Positions 1 to 9,236 of a stretch of 64,000 nt of DNA are shown in pieces (the stretch's first letter is position 1; the number at the start of each line of letters is the position of its first letter). The stretch covers positions 27,402 through 91,401 of the forward strand of contig DJEQ01000041.1 in assembly GCA_002431355.1 (NCBI GenBank). Direction: 5' to 3'. Below the pieces are notes generated by a model. It made no database searches, had not been told where the DNA came from, and worked only from the letters and a program-made list of their open reading frames with translations. A program made the translations under genes and the position numbers. This DNA comes from Oribacterium sp. UBA5894. GTDB taxonomy: Bacteria > Bacillota > Clostridia > Lachnospirales > Lachnospiraceae.

Positions 1-2471
1 CGCCCCTGTGTTGAGGACGATGGAAGACGTCGCCCTGTAAACTTCAGCTTTTTTCCATCCTTGTCGACCGTGATGCGTACGCTCGAATGCTTTACGATCC
101 TTCCACTCAGAATTTCCTCTGCCAGAGGATCTTCGAGCTCGGTCTGAAGCACACGACGCAGTGGGCGAGCACCATATTTAGGATCATAGCCATGGTCAAT
201 CAGGAGATTTGCGGCATCCTTTTCCAGATGCAGATGAATTTCAAGCTCCTCCAGTGCGTTTCTTGTCATATCCTGCATCATGATACCCAGGATGGATCGA
301 AGGTCTTCCTTCGTAATCGGCTGGAAAACAATGATATCGTCGATACGGTTCAGAAATTCAGGTCGGAACAGACGATGCACCTCTTCCATCACGCGAGATT
401 TAATGAGTTGATAGTTCTTTGCTTTTTCATCTCCGCCGGTATCAAAGCCGAGACGCTTCGGACTCACGATCTGCTCGGCGCCAGCATTGGACGTCATGAT
501 GATGATCGTATTCTTAAAGGAAACCGTTCGACCCTGGGCATCGGTAATGTGTCCATCGTCCAGCACCTGCAGCAGAACATTCAGCACATCCGGATGAGCC
601 TTTTCAATTTCATCAAAAAGAATAACCGAATAGGGATTTCGACGCACCTTTTCGCTGAGCTGTCCTCCCTCGTCATAGCCGACATAGCCTGGAGGGGAAC
701 CGATCATTTTCGAAACGCTGTACTTCTCCATGTATTCGGACATATCGACACGGATAAGATCGGCTTCAGATCCAAACATCGCCTCGGCCAGTGCCTTACT
801 GAGCTCCGTTTTTCCCACGCCTGTCGGGCCAAGGAACATGAAGGAGCCAATCGGGCGCTTCGGATCCTTCAGACCTACGCGGCCTCGACGAATGGCTCTG
901 GCCACTGCGGTCACAGCTTCCGACTGTCCGATCACACGACGATGAAGGGCTTCTTCAAGGTGCATCAGTCGCTCCGCTTCTCCCTCCGTGAGCTTTTCTA
1001 CAGGAATTCGAGTCCACTCCGAAACAACCTTTGCAATATCGGCTTCAGTGACATGCAGCTTATGCTGTGTTTTTTCGTCCTGCCATTTAGCAAGCGCAAG
1101 ATCCAGCTTCGCTCTCTCACGAAGCTCTTTCTTTTTCAGCTGGGAAGCTGCTTCAAAATCCTCTCGCCGAATGCAGTCCTCCTTTTCTGTATCCATCTGC
1201 TCGAGCTTTGCACGGATTTTTTTGATGGATGCAGGCTCACCGGAATGAAGGATACGAAGCTTCGAGGCTGCCTCATCGATGAGATCAATGGCCTTATCCG
1301 GGAGGAAACGATCATTGATGTATCGCTGTGAAAGAGCAACTGCTGCTTTCAGGGTAGCATCTTCAATGACGACCTGATGATGCTCCTCGTATTTCGATAC
1401 GATTCCCTTCAGGATGGCGTAGCTTTCCTCCGCACTCGGCTCATCAATGGTGATGGGCTGAAAGCGGCGTTCGAGAGCCGCATCCTTTTCAATGTGCTTT
1501 CGATACTCTTCGATGGTCGTAGCACCAATCATCTGCAGTTCTCCACGCGCGAGTGCCGGCTTCAGAATGTTTGCGGCATCCAGTGCTCCCTCTGCGCCAC
1601 CGGCACCAATGATGGTATGAAGCTCATCAATAAACAGCAGCACCTGTCCACTTTTAATCGTTTCAGCAAGAACACGCTTGATGCGCTCTTCAAACTCACC
1701 ACGATACTTCGATCCGGCCACCATGCTGGAAATATCCAGTGCCATTACGCGCTTATGCAGAATGGTTTCAGGCACATCCTGTGACACGATGCGCTGGGCG
1801 AGCCCCTCTACAACGGCTGTTTTTCCAACGCCCGGTTCACCAATCAGACAAGGATTATTCTTGGTACGTCTCGACAGGATCTGAATGACACGCATGATCT
1901 CCCGCTCACGGCCGATCACGGGATCCAGCTTTCCATCCGCCGCCATAGCCGTCAGATCACGTGCATACTGATCCAGCGTTGGCGTTTCCGACGTCGCAGG
2001 CTGTGTACTGACGTGCGCTGCCTCCTCGCGGATTCCATCTTCTCCAATGACTGCAATGATCTGCTGATACATACGCTGTGCATTTCCACCCAGAGTGGCA
2101 ATGATTCTGGAAGCAACACAGCTGCTGTCCTTCAGAATGGCAATCAGGATATGTTCGGTTCCGACCAGACGTGCACCGGCGCGGAGGGATTCCTGCATCG
2201 CATTTTCCATCACGCGCTTCGCCGATGGAGTGTACCCGCTCTGCTCGCGCAGAAGAACGGTATGATCGGAAGAAATAAATTTGGCAATCATATCCAGTAT
2301 TTTCTGGTCGTCAATGCCGTTTGTCTCTAGCACCTTCGCCGCCACGGCCGTTCCCTCACGGCGCAGTCCCAGAAGGATATGTTCTGTTCCTATGTAATGA
2401 TGGCCCAGCTCCTCCGATGCTTCGATTGCAAGCTGCAGAGCACGCTGTGCCTGTATCGTAAATTGATTCAT
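1..2471 (-). CDS. clpC: ATP-dependent Clp protease ATPase subunit ClpC (3' end cut by window edge)
   Basis: Hsp100 unfoldase that feeds substrates to ClpP. The reading frame is open from an ATG at 2471 to base 1 without a stop, so about 823 residues are visible and only the extreme C-terminus is missing. It shows two N-terminal Clp repeats (about residues 1-145), a first AAA+ module with GEPGVGKT (about 210), a short coiled-coil middle domain with [10 protein letters not shown] typical of ClpC rather than ClpB, and a second AAA+ module with GPTGVGKT (about 546). The last visible residues are basic (KLKFTGRR). Genes for CtsR, McsA and McsB do not lie immediately upstream, unlike the Bacillus operon, and I see no CtsR-type heptad repeat before the gene. 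It appears to have its own promoter. Confidence 0.95.
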   Translation of the reverse strand, partial: MNQFTIQAQRALQLAIEASEELGHHYIGTEHILLGLRREGTAVAAKVLETNGIDDQKILDMIAKFISSDHTVLLREQSGYTPSAKRVMENAMQESLRAGARLVGTEHILIAILKDSSCVASRIIATLGGNAQRMYQQIIAVIGEDGIREEAAHVSTQPATSETPTLDQYARDLTAMAADGKLDPVIGREREIMRVIQILSRRTKNNPCLIGEPGVGKTAVVEGLAQRIVSQDVPETILHKRVMALDISSMVAGSKYRGEFEERIKRVLAETIKSGQVLLFIDELHTIIGAGGAEGALDAANILKPALARGELQMIGATTIEEYRKHIEKDAALERRFQPITIDEPSAEESYAILKGIVSKYEEHHQVVIEDATLKAAVALSQRYINDRFLPDKAIDLIDEAASKLRILHSGEPASIKKIRAKLEQMDTEKEDCIRREDFEAASQLKKKELRERAKLDLALAKWQDEKTQHKLHVTEADIAKVVSEWTRIPVEKLTEGEAERLMHLEEALHRRVIGQSEAVTAVARAIRRGRVGLKDPKRPIGSFMFLGPTGVGKTELSKALAEAMFGSEADLIRVDMSEYMEKYSVSKMIGSPPGYVGYDEGGQLSEKVRRNPYSVILFDEIEKAHPDVLNVLLQVLDDGHITDAQGRTVSFKNTIIIMTSNAGAEQIVSPKRLGFDTGGDEKAKNYQLIKSRVMEEVHRLFRPEFLNRIDDIIVFQPITKEDLRSILGIMMQDMTRNALEELEIHLHLEKDAANLLIDHGYDPKYGARPLRRVLQTELEDPLAEEILSGRIVKHSSVRITVDKDGKKLKFTGRRLPSSSTQG

Positions 2472-2495
2472 GCTTTACCACCTTTCATGAAGGAT

Positions 2496-2524
2496 ATTTT
2501 AGTGCATTTAGAGGGGCGAATCAA
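2496..2524 (-). promoter_or_regulatory. SigA-type promoter of clpC
   Basis: Reading the minus strand, a -35 TTGATT (2519-2524) and a -10 TAAAAT (2496-2501) are separated by exactly 17 bases. It lies about 25 bases before the clpC start codon and downstream of the terminator of the preceding gene. Confidence 0.6.
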
Positions 2525-2559
2525 TGCGGAAGAAATGAAATTATGATAAACCGAGGTAT

Positions 2560-2589
2560 AAAAGCCCGCAGCAGGGGCTGCGGGCTTTT
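2560..2589 (-). terminator. Rho-independent terminator after the cohesin-domain gene
   Basis: Perfect 13-bp stem (AAAAGCCCGCAGC / GCTGCGGGCTTTT) with a 4-base loop, directly after the stop codon of the surface-protein gene. The stem has A/T runs on both sides and could act in both directions. Confidence 0.85.
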
Positions 2590-2597
2590 TATACAGA

Positions 2598-4175
2598 TTA
2601 CAGATCTTCTATTTCGAGATCTGAAGCATGATCTGGAAGCGAAAAGGCCTTTGTGTGCTCAAGGTCTTCCGTTTCCTTCTTTTCAGAAGAATCTTCCTGG
2701 TGCAGATCCTTCAGATTGATGGTCGGCTCATCGATCTCGTCGAGATCCTCAACATCAAGTGCAGGACGTACAGAGGAAGGATGGGAAGAAGAGGAACTGC
2801 CGGTTCTTTCACCTGGATTCAGAATGCGGGTCTCCTCAAGGGCATCGTCCGCCTCTTCCACTGCGTCTTCCTGCTTCGGAAGGTTCCCCAGTGTATGGAG
2901 TGGAATCGTTTCCTCAAGATCCTCGGAAGAAGCTGCTGCGCCCTTCTCTTCACGTGCATGTGTCCGCTTCCTTTCACCTGCAGATTTCATTCCAGCATTC
3001 GATGGATGACGTCGGCTCAGAAGCACGATGACAAAGACAAGAAGTGCAAGTACCGCAACCGCCAGAACACAGGCCAGAATAAACATATGGTTATACTGTG
3101 TGACCAGTGTATCGTAGCGTGTCACGAGCTCCGGATACTGGGCGGCATCGGCCTTCAGCTGCTGTTCAACCGGATCCTCGAAGTACCGCTGCAGTGTCTT
3201 TTCAGTGAGATCATAGCGATAGAAGTTCAGCTCGCCTGCATCATTCATGCCATAGACAATGCAGTACTGATGATCCGTATCCTGCTTCCATACCCAGCCC
3301 TTTACCTGGTGCCCATCAATGTCAATCGTGCTCTCGGCGAAGCCTTCTGGAATTTCGACATCTGAGCCCGGATTCATGATCGTGATGGTTTTTTCCTTGG
3401 CACTGAGCTTTACACCCTCATTGGTGGTGGCGCTTTCTGCTGCTGCATCGTCTGCGCCTGTATTTGGACCACCCTCCTGCTTACTTACTGTCAGGATATA
3501 GTTCGCACTTGTGCCATCGGCAGCGGTCACGGTAATCGTCACGGTATTATCGCCCATGCTCAGCTGTTCGTTTCCACTGACCTGAACGGAAGCACCTGCA
3601 TCTGCGGCAATGGCATTGACGGCAAGTGTATCAACATCCGTACCAACAATCAGAGAATAGCTGGTGGTGTCACTGGAAAAGGCTGGCGTCAGCGTGCCCG
3701 GTGAAACCACAAGAGAAGAAAGCTGCGCATTGCTGGAAGCCGTTGACTGAGCTGCAATGCTGACCGTAGAGGAGCCTTGATGAACCAGCTCAGCTACACT
3801 TTCGTCTGTATCATAAATATCATAATTCTGAACAGAAATGGCGGCCGTTCCGTTGGAAAGTGTATGGAACTTGAGATTGTACTCGAGCGTACCAGTGCCA
3901 CTGCCATTGGATGCGCCATTGATCCGTACGGTTCCGGCTCCGCCAGATGCGTCCGTGCCACTGACAAATTCGAGCAGACTGGCATCATAACTGACCGTTA
4001 CATCGGCACGGGCCAGTGTGGCATCGGAGCTCGCTACCTTCATCGTAACATTGACATCGGACCCCACCGTCACAGATGGGTCTGAAAATGAAATCGATGC
4101 CGTCGAGGCAAGAGCCTCCAGTGAGAACAGCAGCGTCAATGCAGCGGTTGTAATGAAATATTTAACGTGTTTCAT
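2598..4175 (-). CDS. Membrane-anchored surface protein with cohesin-like and cadherin-like domains
   Basis: A 525-residue exported protein. Residues 1-24 form a signal peptide (hydrophobic, ALAS/T boundary). Residues 26-141 look like a cohesin/CBM-associated beta sandwich (starts SISFSDPSVTVG, contains VSYDASLLEFVSG). Residues 152-233 resemble a cadherin-like beta-sandwich repeat (LSSLVVSPGTLTPAF ... NYILTVSK). A stalk follows, then one transmembrane helix at 364-387 and an acidic cytoplasmic tail of about 138 residues. The tail repeats a Thr-centred motif: EETIPL, EETRIL, EPTINL, EHTKAF. No dockerin-bearing partner or cellulase lies in the window. The function is unknown; polysaccharide or protein binding at the surface with signalling through the tail is inference. 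RBS AGAGG precedes the ATG. Confidence 0.75.
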   Translation of the reverse strand: MKHVKYFITTAALTLLFSLEALASTASISFSDPSVTVGSDVNVTMKVASSDATLARADVTVSYDASLLEFVSGTDASGGAGTVRINGASNGSGTGTLEYNLKFHTLSNGTAAISVQNYDIYDTDESVAELVHQGSSTVSIAAQSTASSNAQLSSLVVSPGTLTPAFSSDTTSYSLIVGTDVDTLAVNAIAADAGASVQVSGNEQLSMGDNTVTITVTAADGTSANYILTVSKQEGGPNTGADDAAAESATTNEGVKLSAKEKTITIMNPGSDVEIPEGFAESTIDIDGHQVKGWVWKQDTDHQYCIVYGMNDAGELNFYRYDLTEKTLQRYFEDPVEQQLKADAAQYPELVTRYDTLVTQYNHMFILACVLAVAVLALLVFVIVLLSRRHPSNAGMKSAGERKRTHAREEKGAAASSEDLEETIPLHTLGNLPKQEDAVEEADDALEETRILNPGERTGSSSSSHPSSVRPALDVEDLDEIDEPTINLKDLHQEDSSEKKETEDLEHTKAFSLPDHASDLEIEDL

Positions 4176-4240
4176 GCGTACCTCTATTATAATACTTCGT
4201 TAAAACGTCGGTGATTTCACAGCGAATAAACATATATAGA

Positions 4241-4273
4241 AGCCGGGCAGAATACATCCTGCTCTGCCCAGCT
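4241..4273 (-). terminator. Probable terminator after the glucosaminidase gene
   Basis: Inverted repeat GGGCAGA / TCTGCCC (4245-4251 and 4263-4269) with flanking AGC/GCT pairing, just after the stop codon of the cell-wall hydrolase on the minus strand. The U-tract is poor (CTTCTATAT), so termination may be partial and the cohesin gene may be read through from upstream. Confidence 0.5.
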
Positions 4274-4289
4274 GTCTTCTGTGTTTATT

Positions 4290-6350
4290 TTACATCGGGG
4301 TATTTGTTACTGCAACCACATCTGTCACCAGGGTGCTTCCAGGAGCGGCGCCAGCTACCGTCGTATTCGTGCTGCTGGCAATAGCTCCTGCCGTGCCGGA
4401 TGGCACCAGACTGAGTCCGGTATCTGCTGTGCTGCTTATGCCCGTCCATCCCAGAGCTCCAAGCTGACCGCCGCTTGCCTTACTGATGGTAATCTGATAA
4501 TTTCGCTGATCTCCATTCTCTGCAGTCACCGTCACGATGATCGACTTTGTCGGCTGATCCAGGAGGATCGTTCCAGTACCAGTAATCGTTGCAGCGCTGT
4601 GATAAGCAATGGCGGAGACATTGACACTGCTTACGGAAGGATCAACCACGAGTGTATAGGCACTGGTATCCAGGCTGAAGCTAGGTGTCAGTGTGAAGCC
4701 ATCGACAGAAAGCGACTGGAGCTTGTTATTTGGATTTCCATCCTTTGTCGGCATCGGGCTGGCGGTTTCTGGCATACCACTATAGACCGGGATATTAAAA
4801 ACGATCGCTCCTGCGCGCATCGTACTGTTGTAGGCCTTTCCGAGATTCCGGCCCTCTCCGGCTGCACCCTCCGTATTTGTCATGTACTGATGCTTAAACA
4901 TGTTGGAGCCCTGTACATTAAAGCGCTTCAGATAAAGTGTATTCTGTCCTGCAGCCGTATAGTTCTGCGCATAGAACATCGCACCGCCGATGATGGCGCG
5001 TTCCGGTGTATTCCACGGACGATGATAGCTTCCGCTCTGTGAAGCATACCAGAGTCCACGCTCTACCGCCGTCATTCCATTGGCGGCATAGGCGCCGACA
5101 TTAAAATAGTTGTAATAGCCACTTGCACCGGAAATCGAAGCAGAGCCTCCCTTGCTGCCCTGCTCCTGAAGAATCATGGCCGCAAGTACATATGGATTCA
5201 CCTTCGTCTGCTCGGCTGCTTCCATGATGAGATCCGCGTACGATACCGTTACGGTCTGCGTAACTGCAGCGGCACTGACGGTAGAACCAGAAGGTCCACT
5301 GCCTGGGACCGGACCGCTTCCGGAAGCAGATGCTGTCACGGAATCGGTTCCCTCGAGTACATTTGCAGCTGTGATGGTGCTGATACTCTGAGATCCCACC
5401 GACGCCATCGAAGTGCTTTCATTCACAGCGCCGGGTCCTTCATATCCGAGAACAGATTCTGAACCGGTAGAGGTCCCTGCGGTCGTGTTTTCACTCACAG
5501 TAACCGTACTCTCTGTGCTGCCTGCAGTCGACGTGATTCCCTGTGCTGCAGCTGCCGCCACATAGAGTGGACTGGAGGCATCGATGGCAACCTGGCTGTC
5601 CAGGAAAGTTCCACTCAGCATGGAACGCAGTCCTTCGATGGTCTGCATGCTGGAGTCATAGTCATGGACTGCAAACTGAAAAACATAGCTGTCGTCCAGG
5701 AAATTTCTCGGATCCATATAATAAGAAACGATTTCCTTCGAGGCACCCACCCAGGTCGCACCGTCAAAGCCTGGCCAGGTTGATGTGGTCCAGTCAAACT
5801 TTCCATCCTCTGTAGATTTCCAGGAGGACTTTGCGCTGCTCTCAATCAGACTGGAGGTACCCTGAAGCTCTGTAGCGACTGCGGTATTCCAGTCGATCCC
5901 GGTCTGAACTGCATGAAAGATCCAGTTTGGGTACTGCGCATGAAGCGCCCGGAGCCCGGACTTATAGCTCTCCGGAAATCCCTGTTGAGTAAGATATGCT
6001 TCGAAATTTGCATCGCTGGAATAGGAAGTGTTCTGAGACGTAACGAAATCTGAGCGGACATAGCCTGTCACCCCGCCTGCAGAAATCTGGCACCAGACCT
6101 TGCCGTCTGCCCCTGTGGTCTGATTTAAAATCGATACAGCTGTATTATTTCCAAGAGAAGTCAGGGATTGACTCGAGGTGCTGGCGGCTGCACGGACATT
6201 TACGTTTGTTCCGCGGATCACTGCCGTCTGTGCCGCATAAACAGAAGAAAGAGAATTCATCCCCGATACGGCTGGCGTCAGCAGCATGCTGAGGGACAGC
6301 ATCGTAGCTGTGAATGTTCGGCGGAACGTTTTTTTACTGTGTTTTTTCAT
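4290..6350 (-). CDS. Secreted SH3 / N-acetylglucosaminidase cell-wall hydrolase
   Basis: A 686-residue exported peptidoglycan hydrolase. The start is the ATG at 6350 (MKKHSKKTF), preceded by GTGGAG; a GTG 15 bases upstream is less likely. A signal peptide ends near VYA/AQ (about residue 40). A bacterial SH3 domain follows (about 41-108, with NVNVRAAAS and GYVRSDFV). Then come a LytB-like region, a Ser/Thr/Gly-rich linker, and a glucosaminidase core holding the likely catalytic Glu in ILQEQG and the motif YYNYFNVGAY. A cadherin-like beta sandwich (about 542-625), similar to that in the next gene, and a low-complexity tail finish the protein. The expected role is cleavage of glycan strands during growth or separation. 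The C-terminal module probably binds the surface. Confidence 0.82.
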   Translation of the reverse strand: MKKHSKKTFRRTFTATMLSLSMLLTPAVSGMNSLSSVYAAQTAVIRGTNVNVRAAASTSSQSLTSLGNNTAVSILNQTTGADGKVWCQISAGGVTGYVRSDFVTSQNTSYSSDANFEAYLTQQGFPESYKSGLRALHAQYPNWIFHAVQTGIDWNTAVATELQGTSSLIESSAKSSWKSTEDGKFDWTTSTWPGFDGATWVGASKEIVSYYMDPRNFLDDSYVFQFAVHDYDSSMQTIEGLRSMLSGTFLDSQVAIDASSPLYVAAAAAQGITSTAGSTESTVTVSENTTAGTSTGSESVLGYEGPGAVNESTSMASVGSQSISTITAANVLEGTDSVTASASGSGPVPGSGPSGSTVSAAAVTQTVTVSYADLIMEAAEQTKVNPYVLAAMILQEQGSKGGSASISGASGYYNYFNVGAYAANGMTAVERGLWYASQSGSYHRPWNTPERAIIGGAMFYAQNYTAAGQNTLYLKRFNVQGSNMFKHQYMTNTEGAAGEGRNLGKAYNSTMRAGAIVFNIPVYSGMPETASPMPTKDGNPNNKLQSLSVDGFTLTPSFSLDTSAYTLVVDPSVSSVNVSAIAYHSAATITGTGTILLDQPTKSIIVTVTAENGDQRNYQITISKASGGQLGALGWTGISSTADTGLSLVPSGTAGAIASSTNTTVAGAAPGSTLVTDVVAVTNTPM

Positions 6351-6465
6351 GAATGTTTGCTCCACTTATCGGAATTCGGCATCAGCAGGATGCAGTATAG
6401 GCATGGAATTCTGCTGTATGCACGTGATGATTTGAAGTCATTGGAATTTCCAGAATCACGGATAC

Positions 6466-6494
6466 AGTATATCGATTTATAGGGAGGCCTTCAA
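6466..6494 (-). promoter_or_regulatory. SigA-type promoter of the glucosaminidase gene
   Basis: Minus strand: -35 TTGAAG (6489-6494), 17-base spacer, -10 TATACT (6466-6471). The transcript would have a leader of about 110 bases containing a hairpin CAGCAG...CTGCTG with an inner ATGC/GCAT pairing. I do not recognise a known riboswitch class. Confidence 0.65.
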
Positions 6495-6553
6495 TCATAA
6501 ATCCAAATTATTAATATAACCGATAAGGATTCGTAATGAATTTGTGACAAAAG

Positions 6554-6580
6554 AAGCACCGGGCAGAACGCCCGGTGCTT
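6554..6580 (-). terminator. Terminator of the decarboxylase operon
   Basis: Perfect stem AAGCACCGGGC / GCCCGGTGCTT with a 5-base loop, followed on the minus strand by CTTTTG, located after the oadA stop codon. Confidence 0.88.
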
Positions 6581-6608
6581 CGATATGGAAAGGATAAATC
6601 AGTCTGTA

Positions 6609-8015
6609 TTAAACAGGATAGGCCTTGTTCTCCTTGTCTCCTGCAGTGGCTGCAAAGCCTGTCTGCTGAGCGTCACGATATGCAAAGAAATCCTTTGCTA
6701 CAGCCGGGAACAGTGCATAATCAAGAACATCTTCTGGCGTCGGATTCTTAACCAGCTTCTTTGTCTCCTCCGTGAACTGTGCCATCTGTGGAGCAATGTG
6801 ATCTGCAGGACGATCTGTCATCTGCGTCTCACCTGGCTTCAGAACCTTCTTCATCATCTCAGGGTCCATCGGCTTTACTGTACGGCCGAACTCACCAGCA
6901 ACCAGCTTGTGAGACTCCTTCGGAACCATCTTATAACGCTCGCCTGTAAGGACGTTCATAACGGCCTGCGTTCCTACGATCTGAGAAGACGGTGTTACCA
7001 GAGGTGGCTCACCGAAATCCTTACGTACTCTTGGAACTTCCTCCAGAACGGCATTCAGCTTGTCAATCTGACCTGCCTTGTCAAGCTGAGAAATCAGGTT
7101 GCTCAGCATACCGCCCGGTACCTGATAACGAAGGGTATTTACATTTACACCCAGAACCTTTGTGGACATAAGACCGGACTTCAGGCACTCCTCACGGTAC
7201 GGTTCGAAGTACTTGGAAACCTCGATCAGCTTGTTCACATCAAGTCCAGTGTCGTACTCGGTGCCCTCGAACGCCTTCACCATAACGTCGGTCGAAGGCT
7301 GAGAGGTGCCCAGTGCAAACGGAGTTGAAGCAGTATCGATGATATCGGCACCAGCCTCTACGCACTTCAGATAGGTCATGGAAGCCATACCAGAGGTGTA
7401 GTGCGTGTGAATTTCAATCGGAAGAGACGTTCCCTTCTTCAGAGCCTTTACAAGATCGTAACCGGCCTGAGGAAGCAGAAGGCCTGCCATATCCTTGATG
7501 CAGAGAGAATCTGCACCGAGAGACTCGACATCACGTGCAAGGTTCTCCCAGTACTCCAGGGTATAGGCATCACCCAGCGTGTAGCACAGTGCGATCTGTG
7601 CATGACCGCCTTCCTTCTTGGTGGCCTTTACTGCAGTCTCAAGGTTCCGAATATCGTTTAAGCAGTCAAAGATACGGATGATATCAATACCATTGGCAAT
7701 GGAACGCTCTACGAAATTCTCAACAACGTCGTCTGCGTAGTGATTGTATCCGAGAATGTTCTGACCTCTGAAGAGCATCTGAAGCTTCGTATTCTTAAAG
7801 TGCTTCCGAAGCATACGAAGTCTCTCCCACGGATCCTCCTTCAGGAAACGAAGGCAGGAATCGAAGGTTGCTCCGCCCCAGCACTCTACGGCGTTGTAAC
7901 CGATCTGATCCATCGTGTCCAGAATCGGCTCCATTTCGGAGCTCGGCATACGAGTTGCAATTAATGACTGATGTGCATCACGCAACACAGTCTCAGTGAT
8001 TTTTACTTTAGCCAT
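6609..8015 (-). CDS. oadA: Oxaloacetate decarboxylase-type carboxyltransferase (alpha subunit, no biotin domain)
   Basis: A 468-residue member of the OadA / pyruvate carboxylase B / transcarboxylase 5S family. It transfers the carboxyl group between oxaloacetate (giving pyruvate) and carboxybiotin in the cytoplasm. The TIM-barrel motifs are present: LRDAHQSL near the N-terminus, CIKDMAG with the lysine that is carbamylated in the family, and the metal-binding IEIHTHYTSG. A conserved PYREEC and a C-terminal accessory domain follow. Classic OadA (about 590 residues) ends in a biotin domain; here that domain is absent and biotin is carried by two separate proteins in the operon. It is the last gene of the operon, 14 bases after the pump subunit gene, with RBS TAGGAGAT. 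Confidence 0.92.
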   Translation of the reverse strand: MAKVKITETVLRDAHQSLIATRMPSSEMEPILDTMDQIGYNAVECWGGATFDSCLRFLKEDPWERLRMLRKHFKNTKLQMLFRGQNILGYNHYADDVVENFVERSIANGIDIIRIFDCLNDIRNLETAVKATKKEGGHAQIALCYTLGDAYTLEYWENLARDVESLGADSLCIKDMAGLLLPQAGYDLVKALKKGTSLPIEIHTHYTSGMASMTYLKCVEAGADIIDTASTPFALGTSQPSTDVMVKAFEGTEYDTGLDVNKLIEVSKYFEPYREECLKSGLMSTKVLGVNVNTLRYQVPGGMLSNLISQLDKAGQIDKLNAVLEEVPRVRKDFGEPPLVTPSSQIVGTQAVMNVLTGERYKMVPKESHKLVAGEFGRTVKPMDPEMMKKVLKPGETQMTDRPADHIAPQMAQFTEETKKLVKNPTPEDVLDYALFPAVAKDFFAYRDAQQTGFAATAGDKENKAYPV

Positions 8016-8029
8016 TTTATCTCCTATCC

Positions 8030-9178
8030 TTACTTAACGCCATATACAGCCATGAAAGTACCGGCTGCTACGGCAGTACCGATAACACCTGCAACGTTCG
8101 GACCCATGGCCTGCATCAGCAGGAAATTGGTTGGATCCGCTTCGGCAGCAACCTTCTGAGATACACGTGCTGCCATCGGAACGGCAGATACACCCGCAGA
8201 GCCAATCAGAGGGTTGATCTTATGACCAGACAGAACGTACATTACCTTACCAAGAACAACACCGGCAGCGGTACCGAAAGCGAAGGCCACGAGACCCAGT
8301 GCCACGATTTTCAGTGTGTCCATGTTCAGGAAGGCTTCTGCGGAGGTAGCGCCACCAACAGAAGTACCCAGCATGATGACAACGATATACATCATTGCAT
8401 TAGATGCAGTCTCTGTGAGCTGCTTTACTACGCCAGACTCCTTGAACAGGTTTCCGAGCATCAGCATACCAACGAGTGGTGCCGTGGTTGGAAGGAGGAT
8501 ACATACGATGGTTGTAACGATGATTGGGAAGAGAATACGCTCAAGCTTCGATACTGGACGAAGCTGTGGCATACGGGTCTTTCGCTCTTCCTCTGTGGTC
8601 AGTGCCTTCATGATTGGCGGCTGAATGATCGGAACGAGGGACATATAGGAATATGCCGCCACGGCGATCGGGCCCAGCAGAGACGTCTGACCGAGCTTAT
8701 TGCACAGGAAAATGGAGGTCGGGCCGTCTGCACCGCCGATGATGGAGATGGCAGCGGCTGCCGCACCATTGAATCCCATGAAAATAGCAAGGAAGTAGGC
8801 AGAGTAGATACCAAACTGTGCTGCAGCACCGAGCAGGAAGGTGATCGGGTTTGCAATCAGCGGGGAGAAATCCGTCTGCGCACCAACACCCATAAAGATG
8901 AGAGACGGAAGAATCGTCCATTCATCGAGATGGAAGAAATACCAAAGCAGTCCGCCTGTTCCACTGATGGAATCCTCCGGGCTCAGCATGATGTCCGGAT
9001 AGATATTTACGAGCAGCATACCGAAGGCGATTGGAACCAGAAGAAGTGGCTCAAATCCCTTGGCGATGGCAAGATACAGGAAAACGAAGGCGACGAAGAT
9101 CATCAGAATGTTTCCCCATGTCATGCTTACAAATGCTGTCTGCTGGAGCAGGTTTGATAAGGTTTCGAATATATTCAT
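8030..9178 (-). CDS. oadB: Na+-translocating decarboxylase beta subunit
   Basis: A 382-residue polytopic membrane protein of the OadB/MmdB/GcdB family. It decarboxylates carboxybiotin and uses the energy to pump Na+ outward. The family signature is clear: GVGAQTDFSPLIANP, AAAAISIIGGADGPTSIF with the intramembrane Asp region, and SAVPMAARVSQ near the C-terminus. The length is typical. It lies between the free biotin carrier gene and oadA. A GGAGG ribosome site precedes the ATG by about 12 bases, a rather long spacing. Confidence 0.95.
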   Translation of the reverse strand: MNIFETLSNLLQQTAFVSMTWGNILMIFVAFVFLYLAIAKGFEPLLLVPIAFGMLLVNIYPDIMLSPEDSISGTGGLLWYFFHLDEWTILPSLIFMGVGAQTDFSPLIANPITFLLGAAAQFGIYSAYFLAIFMGFNGAAAAAISIIGGADGPTSIFLCNKLGQTSLLGPIAVAAYSYMSLVPIIQPPIMKALTTEEERKTRMPQLRPVSKLERILFPIIVTTIVCILLPTTAPLVGMLMLGNLFKESGVVKQLTETASNAMMYIVVIMLGTSVGGATSAEAFLNMDTLKIVALGLVAFAFGTAAGVVLGKVMYVLSGHKINPLIGSAGVSAVPMAARVSQKVAAEADPTNFLLMQAMGPNVAGVIGTAVAAGTFMAVYGVK

Positions 9179-9236
9179 ATGTTTTTATAACCTCCAGTAC
9201 AGCAAAATCAAATCAACACTTAAGACAAATACTGAA

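Noticed and set aside
87..1331. Plus-strand open frame of about 414 codons opposite clpC
   Set aside because: It lies entirely within conserved clpC coding sequence; the translated protein has no recognisable motif.
2560..2597. Start of a CRISPR or repeat element at the GC-rich hairpin
   Set aside because: It is a single copy and is fully explained as a terminator.
4176..4210. TATAAT before the cohesin gene as a promoter
   Set aside because: It would place the transcription start almost at the ribosome site, and no -35 hexamer is found at suitable spacing.
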